In this document: positions 1-8,407 of the stretch, in pieces
Layout of the letters: each line of letters begins with the position of its first letter
How positions within the stretch are numbered: position 1 is the first letter of the stretch
Notes under the pieces: generated by a model
Database searches by the model: none
What the model saw: only the letters and a program-made list of their open reading frames with translations
What the model was told of the DNA's origin: nothing
Translations under genes and position numbers: made by a program
Assembly: GCA_963784995.1 (NCBI GenBank)
Contig: CAWATZ010000011.1
Location: 310,001-374,000 of the forward strand
From: CAWATZ01 sp963784995
GTDB lineage: Bacteria; Planctomycetota; Planctomycetia; Gemmatales; Gemmataceae
DNA length: 64,000 nucleotides
Direction: 5' to 3'

Positions 1-460
1 TGCCTTGCCGCGCCCCTGCAAACACCTGGCCTTTGTCCCCGAGAAGCCGTTGCTGGTGGCCTGCGCCGATTTTGGCCTGGTGGCCTGCCTCAGCTCCTCC
101 GCCGAGGTTGTCTGGCGCGACGGTCTGGTGGCCCGGGTCGGCTCGCTGAGCATCGCTGCCGCCGGTGAGACGATCGCCCTGGCCTGCTATGGCGATGGCT
201 TGTGGTGTTACGATCTTGCCGGCCGAAAACGGCAGCGGACCGACCTGGGCCCCTGCGCTCTGGCGGCCCTCTCCTACGTCGGCGACAAGATCCTGACCGT
301 CGGCCTGGAGCAGAAGGTCCGGCTGCTGGACCAGGCCGGCGGCTGCCTGTCCAGCATCCCGATGGAAGGAGCGGTGCAGGGGTTGGCCCTGGCGCCGCTG
401 GCCGACGTTTGCTGGGTGGGCCTGGCCGAGGGCAAGGTCGTGGCCTTGCAGGTCAAATGA
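1..460 (+). CDS. beta-propeller (WD40-like) protein, 3' end only
   Basis: This is the C-terminal part of a larger gene that starts before the window; the frame is open to the left edge. About 151 residues are visible, made of short beta-strand repeats with the rhythm of WD40 or PQQ-type propeller blades (for example VRLLDQAGG and GLAEGKVVAL). No catalytic motif is seen. Secreted or soluble propellers are abundant in this window, so a protein-binding scaffold is the likeliest role, but this is inference from fold rhythm only. The gene converges on the VanZ-like gene, with 14 bases between the two stop codons. Confidence 0.6.
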   Translation, partial: ALPRPCKHLAFVPEKPLLVACADFGLVACLSSSAEVVWRDGLVARVGSLSIAAAGETIALACYGDGLWCYDLAGRKRQRTDLGPCALAALSYVGDKILTVGLEQKVRLLDQAGGCLSSIPMEGAVQGLALAPLADVCWVGLAEGKVVALQVK

Positions 461-474
461 CGATTGACACCAGA

Positions 475-1951
475 CTAATCCCTGCCTTCCTCCCAGGACC
501 AAAAGAAGGGAACGTCGGTTCCTCGAATGGGTCTTCGACGGAGCGCGTCGCGTGAGCCTTCCGGCGTTCCTTGCAGCAGGAAGCTGGTGTGCCGCGCGAT
601 CACCACGCCAATCCAGGCTCCGCAACTTTCGACAAGAATGTCCGTGATGCTGGCGTACCGCGTGGGCAGAAACAGTTGCCCGGCCTCGATGGCGGCCGCC
701 ATCCCGGCCGCCAGCAGGACCACGACTCCCCAGCCCCGGCGCTGGAGGGCCGGGGGCAAAGCGAGGGTCAGGAGCACGCCCAGAGGCAGGAACAGCAAGA
801 GTTTTTTGACGCCCTGGTCGAAGCTGTTCCAGTAGTCGCCCTGGTAATAGTCCACGAAGGGCACCAGGGACAGACCTTCTAACCGCGCTGGCCCAGCTGC
901 TGTCCAGGCGGAAGTTGAACGGCTGCCAGTTCACAAAGAGGGCCGCGACCATCCAGAGGAGCAACAACAGGCCAAGCAGTTCCTTCCGCGGACCCCGAGA
1001 GGCCCTTTCCTGGGCAGCCGGAGCGAACCGGCTGGGCACGCCGTCACGCCGCAGGACCAGCGCCAGTCCCCAGCCGGCCAGGACGGCCACGGTCCCCGTG
1101 ACCACCGACGTGGCGTCCACGAAGCGGCTCATCACGAACAATTTCAGGACCTGAATCATCAGGTTGGCGGCCACAGCCAACGCCAGGATTCGCCGCCAGG
1201 CGTGGCCGGTCCGGCAGCCGCCGCCAGGCAAGCCGGCCAGCAGCAGGCCCAGCGGCAGGAGCAGGGCCACGTTCCAGCATTGCTTCTCCAGGGCCGGGTA
1301 GATCTCATCGCCGTAGCTCGCGAACGGCACCAGCCGGATTCGCCCATCGCGGTACTTGTGATAGAGGTCCGCCGGGCTCAACGTCAGGTCGAAGGGCATG
1401 CCGTTGAGCAGCCCCAGCAGGGCCAGGTAGCCAGGCAGCAGCCGGGCAGCCAGTCCCCCTCGGCCGACGGCAGCCCAGACTCCGCGGAACCACTCGGTCA
1501 GGCGCTGGCCGGCGGCCAGCCAGAGCAGGACCCCAAGGACCGTGCCGATGGCCTGGGCCACGATGTCATTCAGCGACGCCACCCGCGGGGGGAACCACAG
1601 CTGGGCGAACTCAACGAAGACGCTCAAGCAAAGGCAGCAGGGTAACACGGCCAGGGCCGCCAGAGGACCTCTCCCGGAGCGATCCACGCACAGGGCCCCC
1701 ATGAGCAGGTAGCCCAGGGGCACAAACAGCACGACGTTGGCCAGCCAGTCGGAACGTGATCCCACCAGTACCGGGGCGCTGCACGTGTCACGGAACCGGG
1801 CCAGGGTCTCTTCCCAGGGCAGAGGCTGGTAATCGAAGGGGAGGAGGCTGCCGTAGATCACAAACAGGGCCAGCCCCAGGCTCAGCCAGGCATGGTGGCG
1901 TTGCGTGAGGACCGGTTGAACTGGGTCCGGGAAGGAACGAACGTAACTCAC
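475..1951 (-). CDS. VanZ-like multi-spanning membrane protein (frameshifted)
   Basis: Read from GTG at 1951 (preceded by a GGAGG site), the frame gives about 340 residues with repeated hydrophobic helices and VanZ-type features: an early SLLPFDYQ, then LANVVLFVPLGYLL, and EFAQLWFPPRVASLNDI. A second unit has NVALLLPLGLLLAG. The third unit (KKLLLFLPLGVLLTLAL, EAGQLFLPTRYASITDI) lies one frame away and ends at 475. The frames must switch between about 865 and 918 by one base. VanZ-domain proteins are integral membrane proteins of mostly unknown function; the name comes from a teicoplanin-resistance accessory gene. Three VanZ-like units in one chain is longer than usual. The break is either an assembly indel or a real lesion. 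Confidence 0.7.
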
Positions 1952-2010
1952 GCGGATGCCCTCCGTTTCAAGGCCCGATCGGACGGTGGACCGTCTCCAG
2001 GAGCTTGCAG

Positions 2011-2238
2011 CTACCCCGTGGAATTGTCGCATGGGCCGAGGCGCGTGGCAAGGACCGCGGATCTTCTTGCCCGGGTATCCGGCTGGGCGGGCGGGGAAGG
2101 GAAAGGCGAAAGTGAGCTTCTCTGGCTTCTTGGACTTGCTCGTGTCTCACCCGGTGGCATGAGGGAACAGGGACAGTCAGGAGGTGGCTTTTTCGGCTTG
2201 CCAGCGCCCGCGGGGGTGGTAGAATCACCTTCGGACAT
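2011..2238 (-). pseudogene. integrase 5' remnant outside the left end of the element
   Basis: The ATG at 2238 starts MSEGDSTT...GKPKKP, which parallels the start of the integrase at 18333 (SDQHSTA...GKSKKP). A little downstream, in another frame, come SKSKKPEK and then PAGYPGKKIRG, matching PEKPSPEFPL and TGYWCKKIRG of the intact integrase. The catalytic part is missing and several frame changes are needed. It sits just outside the 40-bp tRNA repeat at 2260, in the same position and orientation relative to the tRNA sequence as the working integrase has to the tRNA gene at the other end. This is what a decayed older element at the same site would leave. Confidence 0.6.
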
Positions 2239-2259
2239 GTTGACGGCTCCTCGAAACTC

Positions 2260-2299
2260 GGAGAGGTGGCTGAGTGGCCGATAGCGCCGGTTTGCTAAA
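2260..2299 (+). repeat. attL-like direct repeat: 5' half of tRNA-Ser(GCT)
   Basis: These 40 bases are identical to 18402-18441, which is the tRNA-Ser(GCT) sequence from its first base through the anticodon loop. Identity stops immediately on both sides (c/t before, t/c after). The sequence downstream cannot complete a tRNA, so this copy is a stranded half-gene. Together with the integrase next to the other copy it marks the left end of an integrated element, with crossover inside or near the anticodon stem-loop. Confidence 0.85.
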
Positions 2300-2699
2300 T
2301 CTTCAAGACGTGTGAAATCCCTGTATTTCCAGGGGTTTTTTGCATTTCCCACACCCCGATTTGCCCCTCTGCAACCCTGCGAGCGGTTGTAATCGGTTGT
2401 AGAGAATCGGGAGTAGTTCCCCCGCCGCGGCGTCCCGCAGCTGGTGGCTGGTCATTGGTGGTCAGGGCCCGGAGCGTCCTGGCGGGGCTACCTGTTCAGT
2501 GGCCAGTCGTCCTGGCCGCCCCTACAAAACTACCTCGCGAACTCCGCCTCGACTTTTTCCGTCTGTATGGGTATAGCATCCCGCCCTCTGCGGAGCGATG
2601 CTTGACGGAGCGGACGCCCGCCCGAAACGATCGAACTGCCCGGTGCGTACTATGTAAGTAGGGGAAAGAGGCGAAGGAGGGAGCCTGCATCGCTGGCGA
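2300..2699. other. left end of the element, non-coding
   Basis: I see no supported gene here. At 2321-2345 a short stem (CCCTG/CAGGG) is followed by a run of six T, which fits a factor-independent terminator on the + strand. Around 2385-2415 a short motif (CGGTTGTA) occurs twice in a row within a few bases and could be an arm site for integrase or excisionase, but this is a guess from position. Confidence 0.4.
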
Positions 2700-3381
2700 A
2701 TGGAACTTGCCCGTGCGAGGAACCAGACCATGCCTTGGACCCAAGCAGGGGCAGCGGCCGTCGTCGTCGCCCAGCAGTTCAATCCGTCCGTTGTCACACA
2801 ACTCTGGCTGAGAGACAACCGAGTTCTCGCGGCCGAAGACTTCCAGGACGGCTCGATCTTCAGCGACTACGTCGTGCAAGTGCGTTCGCGGCTTTTCCAC
2901 ATGCTCGTGCTGCAGGACCAGTTACAGTTCGTGCCCGCCGTCCCGGCGGAACAGCAGCAACAGCTCGTCACTGAGAGGCTGGGCGCCATCATTCAGTTGC
3001 TGCCGCACACCCCGTACCGCGCCTTGGGCCTGAACTTCAGCTGGCACCTCACGCCGGTGGGCGGCGACATCGGAGCAGCGACCCTGCGCCCTGTTCTGCC
3101 GTGACAATCACCCTCTCTACCAACTCTTTGGCGAGGCCAACGCCCATTTCGGGGCGTACCTGAGCAAAGACATCGCTGGCTTCCGCCTCCGGCTCGACAT
3201 CAAGCCGATCGTGGTGGCGGTGGAGGGGGGCCAGGAGCACCGGATTCAGTTCGGGTTCAACTTCCACCGCGACATCGGGGACGGCGGAGCCCAGCAGATC
3301 GTCGAGGGGCTGAATCGCTGGGACGAAGTAAGGCAGGAGACAGAACGCATCATCGACACTGTTGAAGCGAGGCGCCCATGA
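2700..3381 (+). CDS. conserved hypothetical protein, cargo gene 1 (frameshifted)
   Basis: Two overlapping frames make one protein of about 220 residues. The first runs through FNPSVVTQLWLRDN, LQFVP and LPHTPYRALGLNFSWHL. The second continues with LFGEANAHFGAYLSKD, LRLDIKPIVV and FGFNFH, and ends in TGA at 3379-3381. The switch lies near 3065-3080. The start could be ATG 2700 or 2730. The pattern (early short beta segments, a central LPHTPY..GLNF motif, C-terminal FNFH) resembles a conserved family, but I cannot name it or its function. The stop overlaps the ATG of the next gene (ATGA at 3378), so the two are probably translationally coupled. Base composition is less GC-rich than the flanking chromosome. 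Confidence 0.55.
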
Positions 3382-4223
3382 ACCACACGATCGGACCGAT
3401 CACCACGACCCCAGTTCCCATGCAAGGCTACGACGACTGCGTCGTCGGCAGCGAATGGGTCACCACTCGCCTCCATACCATCAGCGAGGCGCTGCGCCAC
3501 CAGGGGCGGGCCGACCCAAGGAGCGCCACCTTCCTCGAGGGGACGTCGTACTTCCGCCGAAGGAGGCCGTACTCTGTCAGGAGGGCGCAGACCCCGGCCC
3601 TCGACTGGTTCTCTCTCTCATTGCGTGCGGAGCCCGGCCAGCCCGTCACCACCGTGACCGGCTTGGAATCCGCTGGGAGTGAATATGCCCAGCCGATCTA
3701 TGAGGTCTCCATCGCTTTCTCGATCGCAGCCCTCAAGGCGAAGGCGAGGGGCGATCTCACGCGGCCTCTCATCCTGTATGGGATCGGTCGGTCCGGCGAA
3801 AAGACCGATCTCCGCACTGGCCAGTGGGTACTCCAGTTCCTGAGCAGCTTGCAGCGGACGTGGGACGATCTTCGGCCTGAATCTGTGACTCTGGTGAAGG
3901 TTGGGGACCAACTGAACATCGCAGGGTTCCTTGAGGAAGTCTACGGACTCGCGGTTCATGACCTTCAATCGGCTACCGACCGTGTGTTCGACAAGATAGA
4001 CAGGCTGCTGTGCGACGCCTCCGAGGATGTCTGCGACGAGATCCTTGCTCGCGTGGACGTCACGAGGCTGCCCACCGCCCTCCTGCGCTCGTTCCTAACC
4101 ATCACCGCGCCCGCCAAAGGGAAGCTCCCTTCGCGCCGGTCTTTCTTTGCCAAGGCCTACGGCGAGATGGAGCGGCAGAGGGGGCCTGAAATGGCGCAGC
4201 GACTCCTTGGCAGGCTAGCGTGA
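3378..4223 (+). CDS. hypothetical protein, cargo gene 2
   Basis: The 281-residue protein starts at an ATG that overlaps the stop of the preceding gene. No known domain is recognised. The middle part (about residues 100-190) is mixed alpha/beta with ITLVK-like strands, and the C-terminal third is helical (FDKIDRLLCDASEDVCDEILARV). There is no signal peptide or membrane segment, so it should be cytoplasmic. It is the centre of a compact three-gene unit at the left end of the element, a usual place for cargo such as defence or fitness genes. That role is inferred from position alone. Confidence 0.6.
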   Translation: MNHTIGPITTTPVPMQGYDDCVVGSEWVTTRLHTISEALRHQGRADPRSATFLEGTSYFRRRRPYSVRRAQTPALDWFSLSLRAEPGQPVTTVTGLESAGSEYAQPIYEVSIAFSIAALKAKARGDLTRPLILYGIGRSGEKTDLRTGQWVLQFLSSLQRTWDDLRPESVTLVKVGDQLNIAGFLEEVYGLAVHDLQSATDRVFDKIDRLLCDASEDVCDEILARVDVTRLPTALLRSFLTITAPAKGKLPSRRSFFAKAYGEMERQRGPEMAQRLLGRLA

Positions 4224-4229
4224 CATACT

Positions 4230-4931
4230 ATGTGGGGAGAACGATTCCACCATCCGGGACACCATGTCCCGGACGTTGCCATCTTCATCATGCGCACCCC
4301 CACAGGGACGCATACGGGGCTCTACCACCGGAATCACGGCGTCCTCTTCATCCTGGAGGTCCAGTGGCATCGGATGTTCCGTGCAGAGGAGTGTGACCGA
4401 ACCGTCGCGTGCGTGATCCCTGACCTGTCACCCGAGGAAATCAACGACCTCACCGGGATGTGCCGGCTCATCCATTCCCGGCACAACGACCCCGATCTCA
4501 GGCGCCGGTACAACATCCCGTATGCCTTCAGGAGTGGACACAACAACCGGTTCAACAACGGTACGGGTGAACTCATGCTAAGGGACGGCCTTGGCCTCAC
4601 GTGTTCGACTTTCGTCCTTGCCGTCTTCGAGTCCGTGTACCTCCCGCTCATCAATTTCGACAGTTGGGAGACTAGAGCGGAAGACAACGCTAGACACCAG
4701 CAGCTTCTGGCCGACATGACGACGGGCTTCCCTCAGTACGGAATTCCCCCTGCCGAACCAGAGCATATTGCTGCCGTTGCGGCAGATCTTCCCTGCATCC
4801 GGGTCAGGCCGGAAGAGGTAGCCGCCGCCGGCATGTCGAACGATCGCATGGTGGATTGTCGCCGGGCGGAACGAGGCGGGCTCTGGATTTTAGAGTTGAT
4901 GACACCTGGGTGGGCACATGCAAGCATTTGA
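4230..4931 (+). CDS. putative papain-like / NlpC-type cysteine hydrolase, cargo gene 3
   Basis: The 233-residue protein begins six bases after the stop of cargo gene 2. A histidine in THTGLYH (about residue 28) precedes strands GVLFILEVQWH. Near residue 125 there is GLTCSTFVLAVF, where the cysteine starts a helix as in NlpC/P60-type and permuted papain-like enzymes. The end carries CIRVRPEEVAAAG, a segment I associate with a conserved phage and island family. This suggests a cysteine amidase or protease, but the third catalytic residue cannot be assigned. No signal peptide is seen, which argues against a cell-wall enzyme and for an intracellular target. An alternative upstream start is possible. 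Confidence 0.5.
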   Translation: MWGERFHHPGHHVPDVAIFIMRTPTGTHTGLYHRNHGVLFILEVQWHRMFRAEECDRTVACVIPDLSPEEINDLTGMCRLIHSRHNDPDLRRRYNIPYAFRSGHNNRFNNGTGELMLRDGLGLTCSTFVLAVFESVYLPLINFDSWETRAEDNARHQQLLADMTTGFPQYGIPPAEPEHIAAVAADLPCIRVRPEEVAAAGMSNDRMVDCRRAERGGLWILELMTPGWAHASI

Positions 4932-5146
4932 GCCCGGGCAGGGGATTCGGCCTGCCAGCTACTGACCTCCGCAGGACTGGTCAGCCGTGACTGGATTTGC
5001 ACAGCAGATCCTGTTCGGTTGCTCATTCCTTGCCGGGCATACTCTTCCTTCCGCGGCGTAACGCCGGGGCAGACGCTACCTCCGGACAGCCGGCCGCTCC
5101 GGGATGATGTAAGAGGGGCGAAGGGAATGGGCAAGCATGCTGCGGC

Positions 5147-5569
5147 TCAACCTTCTTTGTCAGTCTTTCTCGTGGTTATCTTGCTGCTGGTCTTCCCCTT
5201 CGCCTTATCCCTCTCTCGCTCCGCTGGCGTTGCCGTCGAACCAGCCCCTGGCTCATCACTCTGGCTGGCCTGGCCTGGTTTCTGGTTTTCCGGGTGCTGA
5301 TACCGGGCGACCACAAAGGCAACCAGTACCGCACAACTACCCATGATGGGTAAGTCCAACGCCTCCGAAGTCAACACGGTCCGCAGGAGACAGGACGCTC
5401 CCAGCGCCAGCCCCACAGGCGCGCCGGCACAGCCCGGCACAAGCCCCTTCGTCCTCGGCCGTCGCCGAGTGAAAATGAAGCCGACCACGGCTCCCAGGGG
5501 CCCAGCGGCCATCGCCAGGACTCCGAATTCGACCAGGAGTAACACCCAGTCGATCATCCTTTCGATCAT
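5147..5569 (-). CDS. small membrane protein of the element
   Basis: The 140-residue product has two or three hydrophobic segments (VLLLVEFGVLAMAAGPLGAV at about residues 9-28, GLALGASCLL, and MGSCAVLVAFVVARY) and a charged, lysine-rich tail that should be cytoplasmic. No known domain is recognised. Its ATG overlaps the stop of the repressor gene upstream (ATGA at 5566-5569), so the two form one transcript from the switch promoter. In phage elements a membrane protein co-transcribed with the repressor often acts in exclusion or immunity; that is only an analogy here. Confidence 0.6.
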   Translation of the reverse strand: MIERMIDWVLLLVEFGVLAMAAGPLGAVVGFIFTRRRPRTKGLVPGCAGAPVGLALGASCLLRTVLTSEALDLPIMGSCAVLVAFVVARYQHPENQKPGQASQSDEPGAGSTATPAERERDKAKGKTSSKITTRKTDKEG

Positions 5570-5904
5570 CCTTGCTTCCTCTTCCTGGTCTTCTTCGGGT
5601 GCTCCTCCGCTGCTGGTGCTGGCTGCCCGCCCTGGTCCGTCTCCGGTTCGGTCGCCTTGCGAGGCCGGCCCCGTGGCCTCGGTTCCGAACTGGTTGCCGG
5701 CACCTGAGTGAACGCCTCGCAGGAGACGCCCAGCGCCTGAGCGATGGCCAGCACGTTCGACCAGCTCGGCTCTCGCTCACTGCGTTCCCACTGAACGATG
5801 GCGCGGACGGACACGCCGGCGGCCTCGGCCAGGGCCTCGCGCGTCCACCCTCGCTCCTCTCGCAGTTCTCGAATCCTGCCTGCGATCCATCCCGGGTCAA
5901 CCAT
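5566..5904 (-). CDS. XRE/Cro-C1-family repressor
   Basis: The product has a typical helix-turn-helix at about residues 8-60 (IRELREERGWTREALAEAAG, then VSVRAIVQWERSEREPS), followed by a basic, proline-rich tail (PRGRPRKATEPE). I chose ATG 5904; a TTG at 5916 is in frame just upstream. The gene is transcribed away from three identical operator-like palindromes at 5946-6004, and a strong -10/-35 pair overlaps those sites. It is therefore probably autoregulated and controls the divergent rightward genes, like the immunity repressor of a temperate phage. Confidence 0.85.
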   Translation of the reverse strand: MVDPGWIAGRIRELREERGWTREALAEAAGVSVRAIVQWERSEREPSWSNVLAIAQALGVSCEAFTQVPATSSEPRPRGRPRKATEPETDQGGQPAPAAEEHPKKTRKRKQG

Positions 5905-5945
5905 CTTCGCACCCAAAGAAAAAAATGGGGAAACCGAAAAAATTA

Positions 5946-6007
5946 CTCAACTGAGGTTGATAAATTACTCAGTTGAGAATATTATAACAGTGTACTCAGT
6001 TGAGTAC
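5946..6007. promoter_or_regulatory. three-operator genetic switch
   Basis: The 10-mer CTCAACTGAG or its reverse complement CTCAGTTGAG occurs at 5946-5955, 5968-5977 and 5995-6004. Each is a CTCA-N2-TGAG palindrome, and the third extends to 16 bases (5992-6007). The sites start 22 and 27 bases apart. They lie between the XRE repressor gene and the rightward genes, so they are the likely repressor operators. Confidence 0.8.
5957..5985 (+). promoter_or_regulatory. rightward promoter of the early genes
   Basis: On the plus strand TTGATA (5957-5962) and TATTAT (5980-5985) are 17 bases apart. The second operator sits between the boxes, so repressor binding should block this promoter. Its -10 box overlaps that of the leftward promoter, making the two mutually exclusive. 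Confidence 0.7.
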
Positions 6008-6009
6008 AA
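5981..6009 (-). promoter_or_regulatory. leftward promoter of the repressor operon
   Basis: On the minus strand TTGTAC (6009-6004) and a perfect TATAAT (5986-5981) are separated by exactly 17 bases. The third operator lies between and over these boxes, and the second just downstream, which fits autoregulation of the repressor. Confidence 0.75.
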
Positions 6010-6208
6010 GTGATCTTTGACAACTCGGTGACGGCTCCCGCAACCCTCCCCCGACAAACCAACGGGCAGAGGGCCAAAGACCCGAGGGACTATGCGGACG
6101 GGTGGGAGCAACGGAAGAGGAGAGAACAGCGGCAGAAACAAGAAGTGGGCCGGCGGTGTTACCAGCACCCCGGCCCGTGGCCTTCCTTCCGAAGAAAGGA
6201 AAGCACCG

Positions 6209-6538
6209 ATGAAGTTACGGCATTCGACCCCTTCCCGCAACCTGGATTCCATCAACGAGCAAGGTTTGCTCACCAGCAAGAGCAAGGGCAAGCTCGCGGT
6301 CGTCTGGCTGCACTCGCCTTCCCGCTCGGCCTGGGCAACCCTTCACGTTTCCCGTCGCCATCGGGTCCGGGTCGAGGAGACGGTCACCATCGAGGTTGAG
6401 GTTCCCCGCTCTTGGCTGAAGCGGAGCGGCCGGCCCGGCTTGTGGTATTGCCCGGTTGACGTTCTGCCTGAACGGTTCCGGGCGGCTATCAGCTTCGACG
6501 AGCTGTCGGCCAGCCCCATCAGCGAAGCAACGATCTGA
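6209..6538 (+). CDS. small protein of the element, possibly ADP-ribosyltransferase-like
   Basis: I chose ATG 6209, which follows GAAAGGAAAG and gives 109 residues. The start LRHSTPSRNLDSINEQGLLT resembles the HxT...SI...GLL pattern at the N terminus of several ADP-ribosyltransferase-fold families (KptA, DarT-like), followed by strands VVWLHSP and TIEVEVPRSWL. This is a weak resemblance, and no catalytic glutamate can be assigned. It is the first gene rightward from the operator region, so it is likely repressed in the integrated state. Confidence 0.5.
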   Translation: MKLRHSTPSRNLDSINEQGLLTSKSKGKLAVVWLHSPSRSAWATLHVSRRHRVRVEETVTIEVEVPRSWLKRSGRPGLWYCPVDVLPERFRAAISFDELSASPISEATI

Positions 6539-6607
6539 CAGGGACGGCAACCCGGCCACGGATTGCCCTTTCCCTTCCCACACCGAACCCCACAGGAGAA
6601 CGCGGCA

Positions 6608-6841
6608 ATGGCAATCGTCATCGGCAAATTCAGCCTCGATGGCAATGAACTCAATGGGCCGGGCACCTACATGGAAGAGCGCGGCTTCGCTCTGATCGAT
6701 CGCATCGAGGCCGGCCTGGACAACGTGTTCAACCTGACCTGCCATCTCAGCCCCTCGGTCGAGGTGGCCGTTCTGGTCCGGCTCCAGACGGACTATGCGG
6801 CCTGGCTCGGCGAGCGGGAATTGCTCGCCCGGCTCAAGTAA
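6608..6841 (+). CDS. small hypothetical protein of the element
   Basis: ATG 6608 is preceded by AGGAG at a suitable distance and gives 77 residues with good coding character (IGKFSLDGNELNGPGTYMEE). No domain is recognised. It is followed at once by a strong hairpin terminator or attenuator (6848-6877) and lies in the rightward early gene group. Confidence 0.55.
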   Translation: MAIVIGKFSLDGNELNGPGTYMEERGFALIDRIEAGLDNVFNLTCHLSPSVEVAVLVRLQTDYAAWLGERELLARLK

Positions 6842-6847
6842 CGCAAA

Positions 6848-6877
6848 GGGGCGGGGAGTTTTTTCCCCGCCCCTTTT
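6848..6877 (+). terminator. GC-rich hairpin with T tract
   Basis: A perfect 9-bp stem, GGGGCGGGG (6848-6856) with CCCCGCCCC (6865-6873), is followed by TTTT. It lies between two rightward genes and could end or attenuate the early transcript. Confidence 0.75.
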
Positions 6878-6904
6878 CCTTCCCCCGAGAGAGGAACAAC
6901 ACCC

Positions 6905-7288
6905 ATGTTCGAGAACGCTGACCTGATTCACCGTTACACCCGCGCCGATGCGATCCGCGACGGCGTGCTGATCGACGTTTCCGCGACTGCTCAAGAAGTC
7001 GGCTTCCGTTCCCCCGTGGCGCTGACCGCAAGCGTGTGGGCGAAGTACGTTGCGGTTCCGCCCGGCGTGGATTGCCAGGATGAGGCTGGGCGGCTGTGGG
7101 ACGTGCTGGTCATGCTCCGGTTTGCAATCGGCAGGCTGAGCGGCAGCGCTTCCGAGGTGCGCTTCGCCTTGCACGTTCGCAACGACAACCACGAGCGCAC
7201 CCCGCCGCTGGTCCGCCTCAAGGCCCTGTGCGGTCGCGGGGATCAGGGCGAGCCGGTCGTCACGATCCTCTTGCCCGATGAGGACTGA
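6905..7288 (+). CDS. DUF6573 family protein
   Basis: The 127-residue product starts MFENADLIHRYTRADAIRDG and continues DGVLIDVSATAQEVGF and VALTASVW, the signature of the DUF6573 family found widely on plasmids, phages and islands. Its C-terminal half forms strands (FALHVRNDNHE, PVVTILLPDED). The biochemical role is unknown. An AGAGAGGAA site lies before the ATG. Its presence supports the mobile nature of this region. Confidence 0.8.
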   Translation: MFENADLIHRYTRADAIRDGVLIDVSATAQEVGFRSPVALTASVWAKYVAVPPGVDCQDEAGRLWDVLVMLRFAIGRLSGSASEVRFALHVRNDNHERTPPLVRLKALCGRGDQGEPVVTILLPDED

Positions 7289-7467
7289 GCGGAGCAACAC
7301 CCCGGATCGGTCCCACCTACCCGGGATTTCTCTTGCGGCGGCACCGACCGCCGCGGAGAATGACCGGGTCGGGACCGCCGGAGTCATGACCGGCGCGGCC
7401 CTTCGCCAGCGCAGTGCCATCTACCCGCACGGTTGGCGGAGGGGCCGCCCGACTGAGGGTAGAAGCA

Positions 7468-8121
7468 ATGCCCACAATCCGCTGCCCTTCCTGCGACAAA
7501 GCTCTCAAGGTTCCGTCTCGCGCGTTCGGCGAGAAACGCCGCTGTCCGTCGTGCAAGGAAGTCATTGTGGTGCCGGACGAGGACGAGAAGCCGGCCCGCT
7601 CCGTCGAGCATCCCTTCAACGTGGTCCGGCTGGCGGCCTGGATGGTAGTCGGGTTGATTCCGCTGCTGCTCGTCGGCGGCACCGTCTGGTGGATTGTGGC
7701 CGACAGAGCCGCGAAGGAACAGCGAGAGAAGGCAGCCCTTGAAGTGGACGAGAGGGAACTGCGAGGGCTGTTGAATAAGGTAAACGAGCAATGGAAGCCG
7801 CTTGCTCTCAATCAGTCGCTGCTGGCTGCGTACAACTCGGAAATTGCCGATCTGAGAAACCAGATCAGAGAAAGGCCAGCAGACGAACGCCAGCTTGAGG
7901 GAAAAATCCAGGTCCGGAACGAACTGAAGGCATTGGCCATAAAACGCCAACTGAACCTTCTGAGCAACGTCCTTTCCGCCATTTCAAACGTAGAAAACGA
8001 CGTTCGAGTCATCCTCGAACGCAGACCAGCGTGGCGCAGCGAGCCGCCGGAAAGCTGCTACCGTCTCGTCAAGGACATGAGGCCGCCGCCCTGGAAGGGC
8101 ATCAACTACGACCGCCAATAA
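7468..8121 (+). CDS. zinc-ribbon, single-pass membrane protein with coiled coil
   Basis: From ATG 7468 the protein has 217 residues. It begins with a four-cysteine zinc ribbon (CPSCDKALKVPSRAFGEKRR, then CPSC), a module very common in planctomycete membrane and kinase proteins. A transmembrane helix follows at about residues 52-75 (MVVGLIPLLLVGGTVWWIV), then a long charged coiled-coil part (EQREKAALEVDERELRGLL). The topology suggests a cytoplasmic zinc ribbon and an external coiled coil. Function is unknown. It is the last rightward gene before the opposed terminase block. Confidence 0.65.
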   Translation: MPTIRCPSCDKALKVPSRAFGEKRRCPSCKEVIVVPDEDEKPARSVEHPFNVVRLAAWMVVGLIPLLLVGGTVWWIVADRAAKEQREKAALEVDERELRGLLNKVNEQWKPLALNQSLLAAYNSEIADLRNQIRERPADERQLEGKIQVRNELKALAIKRQLNLLSNVLSAISNVENDVRVILERRPAWRSEPPESCYRLVKDMRPPPWKGINYDRQ

Positions 8122-8407
8122 CTACCGCTTTCGGCCAGATGCGGGCGGAAGATTACCAGGGTGACCTCCTTGCCGCACCGCGGGCAGGTTGGCGTGGAAC
8201 AGACGCCTGCACCCCATCAGGTCACCTCGTTTCCATTCGAGCCATTCCTGTCCGGTTGGGAGCAATCGTCAGCACCGTCCCGCAGCTGCCACGGTGCCGT
8301 TCTCTTGATGGAATCGACTGTTGGTGCTGACATGCTCGTGTAGCCTATCCGGATCTGGATAGCCGCCGGTGAATACGCGGAGGTGTCCTCCCGGCAATGG
8401 GTCGTCC
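8122..8407. other. convergent gap with a zinc-knuckle-like peptide
   Basis: No complete gene is supported. On the minus strand a short open stretch encodes TCPRCGKEVTL, reminiscent of half a zinc ribbon, and stops at 8106-8108, but it lacks a start codon. Bases 8191-8213 are a 23-bp inverted copy of 11157-11179 near the other end of the packaging block. Confidence 0.3.

Noticed and set aside
2260..2335. A second tRNA-Ser gene
   Set aside because: Only the 5' half matches; the following bases cannot form the variable, T or acceptor arms.
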